Origin: Thermothelomyces thermophilus ATCC 42464
Taxonomy: Eukaryota; Ascomycota; Sordariomycetes; Sordariales; Chaetomiaceae
Assembly (NCBI RefSeq): GCF_000226095.1
Contig: NC_016472.1
Span: 1,550,001-1,614,000, forward strand
DNA: 64,000 bases
Direction of reading: 5' to 3'
Positions 25,390 through 35,966 of the stretch are shown piece by piece. The position numbers and the translations under genes are program-made. A model generated the notes under the pieces. That model did no database searches, was not told the origin of the DNA, and saw only the letters and a list, made by a program, of their open reading frames with translations. How positions within the stretch are numbered: position 1 is the stretch's first letter; every line of letters begins with the position of its first letter.

Positions 25390-26065
25390 CGCAGCACCGG
25401 CTGAAATCCCCGAGAGCGGCACCAAAGTTACTCCAACTCATAAGCCTTCTTATGATCCTCACGAATCTTTGGTTGTGGGTTCTGCGAACGTTTTTGACTG
25501 CATGCATTATGGAGTTAGGACCAACCCTCCGACCGCCCTCGCACCTGGCCGGTCCTGCTATGCAGCCCTCACGTCAATTTGGTCCCAATGCACCGAATCA
25601 TCGTGGTCTGCCAGGTGCAGGGTCGGGTTGGGATAATTTGGTCTTTGCTGGATTCCTGGATGACGGACGGAGCTGCACGAAGACGCATCCAATCAGTGGT
25701 CACTGATTGATGAAGGGAAGCAACAGGCGCAAAATGCATTCGCTTTTAGCACTCAAATTTTGAAATAGCCTTAACAGCATTCCTGTGTGACTCCGACAGC
25801 GCTGAAGGAACGATATGATACTTGTTGTACGAAATCCATTGTGCAAATGCCTCATCTTTTCTTGGATCAAGCCAACCGACGACTGAAAGCGGATTGGTCT
25901 CGACAAGTGCTGCTCGTGTAAAGCTTGGGCCAACGCCAAGACTTCAAATAGCGACCCACAAGGCATTCTTCTTCTTCCTTTGCGCCCAGCTTTCGGCAGG
26001 CTTCGCAGAGCCCGACCGAGGTTCCACCCAACACCACAAAATCACCACATGGAGAGCTCAGCATC
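25390..26065. other. Intergenic spacer, promoter of VPS33
   Basis: 3' end of the E2 gene and 5' region of VPS33. An out-of-frame ATG at 26049 lies 17 bp before the VPS33 start and opens a short overlapping frame. Nothing else recognised. Confidence 0.6.
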
Positions 26066-28458
26066 ATGGCTCCTCGTGCGGGGTTTGACACGGAGCAGCT
26101 CCGGGACAAGGCGCGCAAGGATCTGCTCCATCTCCTTGAGGGAGTAAGTCGATGCATTCGGTCGAGACGCGCCATGCTCCACGCTGGGCTCTGCGAGGCG
26201 CTGGACCGCTGAGACTGACGGGCAGTGCGTCGCCTAGGTTCGCGGCAAGAAGAACCTCGTGATTGAGAAGGAGCTGGCTGGTCCACTCGGTGTCGTGGTC
26301 AAGGCCTCCACTCTTCGCGACTACGGCGTCGACAACTTCTTCTTCCTGGAGAACAAAAACACAGACACGAGCCAACGGAATGTTGTGTTCGTCGCTCGCG
26401 GCGAGTCCGCCCGCAATGCCCATGCCATCGCAGGTGAGCACAGGATGGCTCCTCACCTCGTACCCACCTCCCCCAGCTTCCTATGCATCAAGTCCTCGGC
26501 TCTAGAGTAGACAGCGCCGAGCTCTCACTCCACTCAGCGTTTGTCAGTCAGATGAGCCGGATACCAAGCCAATCGGGCCTGGCACCTACCTATACTCTCA
26601 CTAATCGTCGCATGACATGCGGTCGAGAGCATCATAGTGTGCTAACAATCCCGCAGACCAGATCATCCGGCTTCAACGCGAGAGTCAATCACCTCACGAA
26701 TTCCACATCTTCTGGGTGCCTCGGCGGACTCTGCTGTCGGACAAGGTGCTGGAGGAAGCCGGTGTTCTGGGTGACACCAACGTCGCCGAGCTGCCCCTCT
26801 TCTTCTTTCCGCTGGAAACAGATGTCTTGTCGCTCGAGCTGAGCGATTCCTTTAGGGATCTGTACCTCGCGAAAGACCCAACCCCTCTCTTCCTGCTTGC
26901 CCGTGCCTTGATGGGGATCCAGCAGAAACACGGCCTGTTTCCTCGCATCATCGGCAAGGGTGACAGCGCTAAACGAGTAGCCGATCTTCTCATCCGCATG
27001 CGGCAGGAACTGCTTGCGGACGAGGATGCAGCCGAGGCGGACGCGACCGGGCTATCCCCCAGCACTACTATCGAGAACGTCATCATAATCGACCGTGAGG
27101 TCGATTTTGTCACGCCGCTTTTGACGCAACTCACCTACGAGGGTCTTATAGACGAGGTGTTTGGGATCCAAAACAATCAGACCGACGTCGATTCGACCAT
27201 CGTTGGTGCCGTGGCGCAGCCGGCAGGGGCGGGTACGTCGTCAGCCGCGCCGTCTAACAACGGGCAATCGCGAAAGCGCAAGATCCAGCTGGATGGGTCG
27301 GACCCCTTGTTCGCACAGCTTCGCGACTCTAATTTTACTGTCGTCGGCAATCTCCTGAATAAGATAGCCCGACGGCTGAAGAGTGACTACGAAAGTAGGC
27401 ATAGCTCCAAGACGACGGCGGAACTCAAAGAGTTTGTAAAGAAGCTTCCTGGATATCAAGCCGAACAGCAGAGCTTAAAGATCCATACGGGCCTGGCAGA
27501 AGAGATCATCAAGTACACGCGGACTGAGAGGTTTAACAAGTTGCTCGAGGTCCAGCAGAACCTGGCGGCAGGTGCCGATCCCTCGGGGCAATTCGATGCG
27601 ATCGAGGAGCTCATCGCCCGTGATACCCCATTACCCCAAGTCCTCAGGTTATTGTGCATCTACTCGTGCATCTCTGGAGGGATCAAGACCAAAGAACTGG
27701 ACCATTTCCGGCGGCTGATCCTGCAGGGATACGGATATCAGCACCTCCTTACCCTCCATAACCTAGAGCGCCTGCAGATGCTCTTATCCAGAGCGTCGCC
27801 CTTGGCGTCGATGATCCCCATGACTGGTTCCGTGGGTGCCCAGGGTACCAAGACTAATTATACATACCTGCGGAAACAGCTGCGGCTCATTGTGGACGAA
27901 GTGAATGAGCACGACCCCAACGACATCGCCTACGTCTACAGCGGCTACGCACCGCTCTCCGTGCGGCTCGTGCAGTGCGTGTTGCAAAAGCAGTACCTGC
28001 TCTCCATCACCCGAGGCAACTCGGCAGGCGGCGCATCGGGTGCGGCAGCGGGAGGTGCACAGGGCTGGCGGGGATTTGACGACGCCGTGAAACACGCCCG
28101 CGGGCAGACGTTCGACGAGGTTCAAAAGGGCGAAGACAAGGCTGTTAAGGCGCGGGCTCTGTTGTCGGGCAGCGGCGAGAAGAAGACGGTGTTTGTTGTG
28201 TTTGTGGGCGGCATCACATTTACAGAGATCGCGGCGCTGAGATTCCTGGCGAAGCAAGAGGAAGGTATGTTGGAGCTACGGCCACGATCCGGACCCCAGT
28301 GAGGACGTGATCACTAACATACGCTCGGTCGGGCAGCACGGAGAAACTTTGTCATATGCACTACCTCGATCATTAGCGGGAACCGAATAATGGATGCCGC
28401 GATAGAGAGAGGGACGTTCGAAAAGAGCAACCCACAGGCTGCGCAACAAGCGCGATGA
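26066..28458 (+). CDS. VPS33: Vps33, Sec1/Munc18 subunit of HOPS/CORVET
   Basis: Four exons (26066-26143, 26238-26433, 26657-28264, 28337-28458) give 667 residues, near the ~690 of yeast Vps33. As the SM subunit of the HOPS and CORVET tethering complexes it binds SNARE helices and guides endosome-vacuole fusion. Sec1-family features are the N-terminal GKKNLVIEKELAGPLG block, VIIIDREVDFVTPLLTQLTY (the central SM signature), DPLFAQLRDSNFTVVGNLL, and a late FVVFVGGITFTEIAALRFL block before the last intron. A low-complexity Ala/Gly/Ser insert sits near AQPAGAGTSSAAPSNNGQSR, between the signature and the next block. Intron 3 splits the final exon, which codes for RRNFVICTTSIISGNRIMD, the expected end of the family. 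The ATG at 26066 has A at -3. It follows the E2 gene on the same strand. Confidence 0.94.
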
Positions 28459-29490
28459 ATTGCGATACCCATTCTAGCAGTATATGGCGACCTGGACTTA
28501 ATACGGGTGATCTCAAGAGGCTCAACTGGGGGGAGAAGGGGGGGGGGGCGAGTTAGAGCAGCTCTCTGTGAAACGAGACAGGATCTAGTCCTCGCCCCAG
28601 GGCCCCAGGTGTGCCGGATGAGGAGTTGGGAACTCCGAAAGGCGACCGAGCCCGAGTTTTGTAAATCGTGGGGAGCCGAGATTGGGTCCCTGGCAGACGA
28701 GGTTTCCACGGAGTTAGGGTCGAGGTAGCTTTTCGATCAGGCAAGTGGCCCAGGTCAGGCACCTGGTAGCTAAGACATGAGGGAGGTTGCCTTTCTCGTG
28801 GTTGTTGGGGGTCTTACTGTCTCGCAGAAGGCGCTCGTGTTTGCCCTCACGTGATGGCGCCATGCCTGAAATGGTGGCTTCAATGCAGCGAGTCAGGCGG
28901 GCCAAGGCTCAAAGTCGCGCTGCAGTGGAGATCACCTAACTTGCACCGTCACCCGAGTACTCCTCGTCCCACCAAGACGACAGCCACCCTGGGGTGTCGA
29001 GGCGCAATTCCTCAGAGACAAAATTTCCTAATTTGTATCATTGACCTTGGAAGGCAACCGCATCCCGACCGTATTCGAATGGCACAGAGTGCATGATGGG
29101 CGATATGTGTGTTCGAGGTACGGTGATATGCAATTCCCTAGCCTAACTAACGATTGGACATTGGTACGCGAGTCTTTTCTGAAGCATCGATTCTCTGACA
29201 CGCACCCTTGACCTTCACATATCACTTTCCCCCCGTTTCCGTCCATGTCCTGAAGAAGCCATGCTGATGCGTGCAGAGCAGAGTTTCGGGTCCTCTTTCT
29301 CTCATAGCCACAGCCGACGTCCATCTGACATTCTGCTTATAAGTTCGCTGGGTTGTGGCACTCCATCGCTCCTCATAACTAAATCCTTCCGTGCCTTATA
29401 TGGCCCGAGGCCGAGCGGCACCCGTCAGCACTGACGACCACGCCGGCCGCAGATATCACAGCCCAGTGACCCGCGGCCTCTAACGATATA
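28459..29490. other. Intergenic spacer
   Basis: One kilobase between VPS33 and the LSD1 gene. There is a G-rich run near 28528-28550. No gene or RNA motif supported. Confidence 0.55.
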
Positions 29491-32400
29491 ATGGAAACCT
29501 CTCCGAAGTCCCGCGCTCGGTATTTTAGCGGTTCAGGAAAGGGCCTTTTCAAGGGAACCAGGGAGACCGACCCACGCCGCTCACCACGCACTTCACTCGC
29601 CAGTCCCGCCAACCCCCCATCGCCACCCCCTAGCACCGGGTCGGACCTAGAGGCTGCGTCCAAGCTGGTTCGGCGCACTGCCGCGACCGGTTCAGAAGAC
29701 ATTGCTCCCGAGATTGTGGTCTGGACTGAGCACATGAACAACATGACGGGAGACTCGCCCGAATCAGCCACCTCACCGACCCCGGCCACTCCGGCCTCCG
29801 AGGAAAAGACAGTGTATGTCCTGTGGTCCTAGCTGCTCCTCACCCACACTCTCTGTCTGCCGTTCTTCATGGCGGGGCAGATCTCGTCGTCTCATCCACA
29901 CAGGCACACCCCCCGGCAGCTTCATCCAGTGCTTTAATTCACAATCTCATGGCTGTCTGCTGAACCTATCACTAGAATACCAGCACCTGCTTCCCAAGCG
30001 CCGCCTCCGGCCGCGACGCCGTCGATTCCTGTCCAGAATGGGACCCCCCTAAAGGAATCCTCCTCGTTATCCTCGCTCTCTTCTTTGTCCGACCAGTTCG
30101 ATCTCTCGTCCCACGCGCCATCAGGATCGAGCAAGGCTACTACCCCTGTCGACCACGACGTCTTAAGAGAGGCTCCGGCCCCTGGTGTTGCATGTCCTAG
30201 CCAATCGACTGGCACACCGAGGCGGAAGTGGGATGTACGGCCCAAGGTCTCCATTCCCTCCGACCTGCCCCTCCCCGAGTATGCGATGCAGTGCGTCGCA
30301 GCAGCCGAGGCGTCGAGGCTCAATCCTTACTCACTCCACCAAGAAGAGTATCTGATGCTGCGGGACCACATTAGTCATACCCAAGTGACTACCTACCTGA
30401 ACATCAGGAATGGTGTCTTGCGGCTCTGGGTCAGGAACCCGCAGATTCCAGTCACCCGCGAGGAGGCTGTCGGTTGTGCCAAGGACCCGAGATGGTTCGA
30501 CGTTGCAAGCGTCTGTTTCGACTGGCTTGTCCGCCGAGGTTACATCAACTTTGGATGTGTCGAGATACGGCCACCGCGTAAACACAGCAAGCAGAGCGAA
30601 TCGCCTAGTCGCAAGCAGAGAACCGTGGTCGTCATCGGAGCGGGGATGTCTGGCCTTGGCTGTGCCAGACAACTCGAGGGCCTGTTCTTGCAGTACGCGA
30701 AACAATTCTGCAGCATGGGCGAGGAGCCGCCCAGAGTGATCGTCCTCGAAGGCAGGAACCGAGTGGGCGGCAGAGTTTACTCACGATCTTTAAAGTCGCG
30801 GCCGAAACAGATTCCAGAACACTTCGAGGGGATGCGATTCACAGCCGAGATGGGAGGCATGATCATCACCGGGTTTGAGAGGGGCAACCCCTTAAACATC
30901 CTCCTCCGAGGGCAGCTGGGCCTCGCCTACCACTTCCTAAGGCCAGAGACCACCCTATACGACTCCAACGGCAAACCGGTAGATCTGCATCGAGACCAAC
31001 TAGTGGAGAACCTCTATAATGACTGCCTCGACCGAGTCAGCGAGTACAAGTTCAAGCAGCCTATCTCGAAGTTGATCGAGGGTAACAGAGATCTGATTGA
31101 CGAGGGCAAGGACAGCTCAGCTGAAACGCACAAGACAATACGGCAAGCAGAAGAATCCGCCGCGGCCCAGCCGTATGCCGTACCCGTCTCAGAGCAGAAC
31201 ATGGCGCCCCAGGTGAATCTCGTGCCAGTGTCGACCGATAGAGCCACCGGAAAGATACACACAGAGCCGGGGACACCGGGCGCTCTCAAGGCGGCGCACA
31301 AGGCAAAGTTAATAGGCTGGACACTGAAGCAAGGCGTGAGTGAGGACGCGGACATAGATTTGGAAGCAGCAACCAAAGAGCCCAACGCCACTCTCGGGAG
31401 CGTGACAGACAAGGTGATTGCTCAGTACAGGAGCCTGCTGGACCTCACCGCGCAAGACTTCAGGCTCATGAATTGGCACATTGCCAACCTCGAATACAGC
31501 AACGCAATCAACTATCATCAGCTCAGCCTCCAAGGGTGGGACATCGACGCCGGCAACGAATGGGAGGGCAGTCACTCCATGGTTGTAGGCGGTTATCAAA
31601 GCGTGCCGAGGGGTCTCATGCAATTGCCTACGCCGCTGAACGTCAAACAAAAATCTCCCGTCAGCAAGATCACGTACACCTCCGACAGTCCCACAGGCCC
31701 CGCGACGGTGACTTGCGAAGATGGCTCTACTATAGAGGCCGACTTTGTCGTAAGCACCATCCCGCTGGGAGTGCTGAAGCACGGGAGTGTCAAGTTCGAA
31801 CCCCCGCTACCGGCTTGGAAGGCAGACGCCATTGGCCGCCTCGGCTTTGGCGTTCTGAATAAGGTCATCCTGGTCTACAAGGAACCATTCTGGGACGAAG
31901 ACCGCGATATCTTTGGCGTGTTGAGGAATCCGACCAACCGTCACAGCCTGGATCAGAATGACTATGCTTCCCAGCGGGGCCGCTTCTTCCAGTGGTTCAA
32001 CGTCACTAAAACCAGCGGCCTGCCCGTCCTGATCGCTCTGATGGCTGGTGACGCCGGTTTCGACACCGAACAGACCTGTAACGACGATCTCGTCGCCGAA
32101 GCCACCGACATCCTGCGCAGCGTCTTTGGTCCCAGGGTCCCTCACCCTATCGAGGCGGTCGTTACGCGTTGGGCGTCCGACAAGTTCGCTCGCGGCAGCT
32201 ACTCATCCGCGGGACCGGACATGAAGGCCGACGACTACGACAGCATGGCCCGCCCGATCGGCAATCTCTTTTTCGCGGGCGAGCACACCAGCGGCACCCA
32301 CCCCGCCACCGTTCACGGCGCATATCTCTCGGGTCTCCGAGCTGCCTCCGAAGTGCTTGACGCCATGCTCGGCCCCATCCAGGTGCCCACCCCGCTCATC

Positions 32401-33159
32401 CTACCCAAAGACTCCCCCCCTTCTTCTTCTTCTTCTTCTTCTACTTCTTCGTCCTCCCTCCTCGGGAGCAAGCGCAAAGCCGGTTCTCTAGAAACAGGCC
32501 CATCCTCAAACAGCACCGCCACCAAAGAAGTCACCGCTCGCGCCCGCCTCGAAGCCTACGAGGCCCGTCTCTGGGAGCACATAACAGCACACCTCGGCCC
32601 GCGCCCTCTCCCGCCGCCCAAGCCCGCCACCAACGCCTACATCTTTTACAGCAAAGCGCACTACGACGACGCACGAAGGCGCCTCGAAGCCGGCCGGCGC
32701 TCCGGAGGGAAGGGCAGCGGCAAAGGTGGAGGCAAGCCGTCACCTAACGAGGTGCGCGTCATGAGCGCCAAGATGTGGCGTGACGCGAGCGAGGAGGAGA
32801 GGAAGCCGTATCTGGAGATGGCAGAGGAACAGAAGCGGGCGTATACGGCCGCGCTGGAGGCGTGGAAGGTTGCTGCGGCCGAGTGGGATGGCAAGGCGGA
32901 AGAGGTGAGGGGAAAGTGGGTGCAGGAGAATCCGCCTCCTGCCGCTGAAGGTGGTCCAGACGGCGACGTTGCAGGAAGGAGGAGGAGTAAGGCCAAGGTG
33001 GAGAGTTATGCCGAGCTTGATAGTGATGTGGAAATGGAGGCCGATGGGGAAGCGGGGGTGGGGCCGGGGGCGAGCGACGAGATGGATGTGGACAGCGCCG
33101 AGGACGCGGGGGGCCCGAGCCGGGGAGGAAAGATAACAGAAGTGGTGATGGCGGAGTGA
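29491..33159 (+). CDS. lsd1: LSD1-type histone demethylase with SWIRM and HMG box
   Basis: Two exons (29491-29813, 29976-33159) join as GT|A and give 1168 residues. The order is a disordered Ser/Pro N-terminus (1-190), SWIRM (~200-305, from LPLPEYAMQC to RRGYINFGCVEI), a FAD amine-oxidase domain (~325-905) and an HMG box (~985-1080, KPATNAYIFYSKAHYDD .. AKMWRDASEEERKPYLEMAE), then an acidic tail. The FAD site shows VIGAGMSGLGCARQLEG, VIVLEGRNRVGGRVYS and a late FFAGEHTSGTHPATVHGAYL. The conserved active-site Lys is in FGVLNKVILVYKEPFW (~737). LSD1 enzymes remove methyl groups from histone H3; in fission yeast the SWIRM-oxidase-HMG order is known for Lsd1/Lsd2 at heterochromatin boundaries. 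The Tower insertion of animal LSD1 is not evident; a poorly conserved ~100-residue segment occurs instead near 490-590. A (TCT)n run codes for poly-Ser at ~918-930. The HMG loop carries a Gly/Lys-rich insertion. Confidence 0.93.
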
Positions 33160-33917
33160 GTGAGCGCCAAGCAACCCCTCTCCCACCCCCTGCCCACCCC
33201 TTCTCTCACCTGGCCCGTTTTCACCTTGACGTATTGTGTAACTGTGTGATATGTATACATTGTTTCCAGTGGCCCATTGTGGCCTCGATGTTCGACGGCG
33301 TCATGAGGCTGCGCGCGGCATCGAACGGTTTTTTTTGCGGACCAAGTTTTGCGGCTTTTTATTGCTGGGGACATTGGGAGGTATGGAAGGTGGATCGGTA
33401 CATATATATTAGCGAGACTATGATATATAATAGCGACCCGTACATGTACTATATGGCCCTGCAAGAAAGAGCGGCTGCCTGTCTGCGATGATGGAGGTAT
33501 TTTTTTTTTTTTTTTTTGGGGGGGGGGGGGGCCTGACGGAGCCAGGGTAGAGAATGGAAGTTGGATCTTGAAGCGTTCCGGTTTCATTGCGTTTGCTCAG
33601 TAATCACTAAGGGACGGCGGCTGACAAGGAATTATTACTGCTCACCGCAAAGAGAGATTGCGTATTGCAGGGGCAAATGGTTTCCTGAAATGCAGAATAA
33701 GATCGGAAAGAAATTTTGTATTGGAAGGCGTTGGTACACTGAGGGCCGGATGCAGGGCGAAGTCTCTGCTGCTTGATATACAAAGGGAAGAAAAAAACTC
33801 CCTCCTTCTCTCTACTGTGGTGCTTTACGCAGGTGAGAAAGAACGAAACCCGTCGCCGCTGCAACCCGCGCTCTCTTTCTCCCCTCGGTCTATGGGAACT
33901 ACGCGCTCTGAAACCCC
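33160..33917. other. Convergent 3' spacer with T18-G14 run
   Basis: Between the LSD1 and ATP synthase gamma genes, which end towards each other. At 33500-33517 there are 18 T, followed at once by 14 G (33518-33531). No gene seen. Confidence 0.7.
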
Positions 33918-35122
33918 TTACATGTCCTCCGAGGCAGTAGCACCAGTGATAATCTCGACCAGTTCGCCGGTAATGACGGCCTGGCGGGTGCGGTTGAACA
34001 GAATCTGGTACTTGTTGATCATCTCGCCGGCGTTCTTGGAGGCGTTCTGAAGATTATCGAGGTCAGCTCCGCGGAGGAGAGGCCAGAATGAGGGGAGAGA
34101 AGCGACTCACATCCATGGCGTTGCGACGGGCCGAGATCTCGCAGGCGTGGCCCTCAGTCAGAGCCCAGTAGAGGGAGTTGGCGAGAGTGTACTCGCGGAG
34201 GTTGGAAAGCAGCTCCTCATCAACCTCGAAGGCGGCGAAGTTGGCTAAACGATGCGGTCAGCGCCGTGCGTGGAAAGCGAGCCAATTGATACTCAACGTA
34301 CGGGACGCAGCAATGGCCTCCTCATTGAAAGCCGTGATGACAGCGGGCTCGTAGCTGGTGGCGTTGATGAACTTGTTGTAGACGATCTCGATGTCGGAGT
34401 AGTCGCCGGGGAGCTGGACGATCTGGTCGGCGATGGCCTGGGCCTCGGCAAAGGTAGGGACGTCCTTGCCAACGCCGGCGAAGTTGAGGACGATGTTCTT
34501 GGCGTTGGTGCGCTGCAGCTGCGAGCGGCACTTCTCGCCAAGGATGACGAGGTCGAAGTTGGAGTCCTCATGCGACCTCCGGCGGATGTAGCGAGACAGG
34601 CCGGAGTGAATACCACCGCAGAGACCCTTGTCGGAGCTGCAGACGACCAGCAGCTTCTTCTTGCCCTCGCCCTCGAGCGACTTGGTCTCGGCCGACTTGA
34701 ACACCTCGTTGCTAGTCTCGCCGTACTTGCGCGAGTCGCCCATGGCGCGCTGGGCACGCGTCAGCTTGGTCGAGGCAACGATCTTCATCGTGTTGGTGAT
34801 CTTCTCGATGTTGCGAATCGACTTGAGGCGGCCCTCGATTTCACGCAGCGTCGCGAAGGTGGCTGTCGGAGCGGCCGCTCTGCGCGTGGTCGTCGTCGGT
34901 TAGCCGGGATTCTCTTCGTCATTGCATCAAGGCTCCTATCCATCGCCTCCCCCGTCCTAAATGCTCTGCACAAAGTCTTCCGGCCCTCCCTCAACCTCGC
35001 CCCCATCTCCCCTCCCAAATCCTCCACCTCATCGGCAGCTCCAGTCAGTGGGAGGAGGTCACGTACCGGGACGAGACGGCAGCACCGGCCCTCAGCGCCG
35101 GGCGGGCAGCTCGGGACAGCAT
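33918..35122 (-). CDS. ATP3: ATP synthase gamma subunit, mitochondrial
   Basis: Four exons (35067-35122, 34302-34879, 34111-34244, 33918-34046, minus strand) give 298 residues. The protein forms the rotating central stalk of F1 that couples the c-ring to catalysis at the mitochondrial inner membrane. The N-terminus [19 protein letters not shown] is a clear presequence, and the mature part begins near [19 protein letters not shown]. Gamma signatures are [35 protein letters not shown], and the C-terminal helix [19 protein letters not shown], split by the last intron, followed by [18 protein letters not shown]. All joins keep frame (CG|A, C|CC, phase 0). The start is 844 bp from that of TOP1 in the opposite direction, so the two may share a promoter region. 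A 310-codon frame on the opposite strand is only a codon-bias shadow. Confidence 0.95.
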
Positions 35123-35966
35123 TGCGAAATGAGATGCTGCACTATTTCAAAGAGACCGTCTCTGCTGGCTGTGGCCCCGGTTGACCACGGTGTGTGCTGG
35201 CGTCAATTGATCGGGTAGTTTGAGGTCAATTGGACGCAAGTCTGCAATTGGCGTGAGAGGTTTGCTGCCGTCGGCTCCACTTCCTTCCGCTTCCTGTTCG
35301 TGCTCGTGCACTCAAGCCGCCCTTTTTCCCGGCAGCTGGCGATTGGCCGGTGGAACCAAGAGAAGACTCGCTGGGCCGCCTACAATAATACATTTGCTTA
35401 GTCAGATTGTGGCTCGCTCCCGCTTCAACTCGTTGCTGGGAAGTCCCTCCCTGCCCGAACCTTCTCTGCGTGCCACGGTGGCCGACTTTTGGTAATTTTA
35501 CCACTGATTACTCCGTATTCCGTACATACATACAGTACATACCTGACAAGACGAAGGTAATGGTTCATCCCCGGAGCCTGGGCAGGCTGACGCTCGGGTT
35601 GCTTGCGAAGTGGAGCCCCGAAGATTCCAATCTTTAACCTCACTCTCGCCCCAAGTTCTGGCTCGTTGAATCCCTTCCTTTTCCCCCCCCGGCCGTTCTG
35701 CCTTCCTCCCTCTCTTTCTTTTCTTTCGCTACCTCTTATCTTCCCCGCTGCCGTGCCCTCCCGAAGACCGTATTTGATTTTCCCCGCTCAGTTCACCGTG
35801 CCTCGGTTACCATCTATAACTACAAGTCTTCGCGACCTTTGCAGCCTTCCAGTCGTTCTGGACTCGGCTCAGCCGCCTTAAAGTTTAGCTGATCCGACCA
35901 AATCACCACCACCTTCCCTCTTTCCAGATTGCACCACGACCTCAATCGAAAACACCTGCAGTCAAC
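35123..35966. other. Divergent promoter region, ATP3/TOP1
   Basis: The 844 bp between two start codons hold CGTACATACATACAGTACATACC (35521-35543), a TACTCCGTA 9-mer (35509) and long CT-rich tracts on the TOP1 side (about 35670-35770) that look like a fungal pyrimidine-rich promoter or leader. Confidence 0.6.

Noticed and set aside
34252-35184. 310-codon plus-strand frame opposite ATP3
   Set aside because: It spans exons and introns of ATP3 on the other strand, has no domain, and is explained by GC-rich codon bias.
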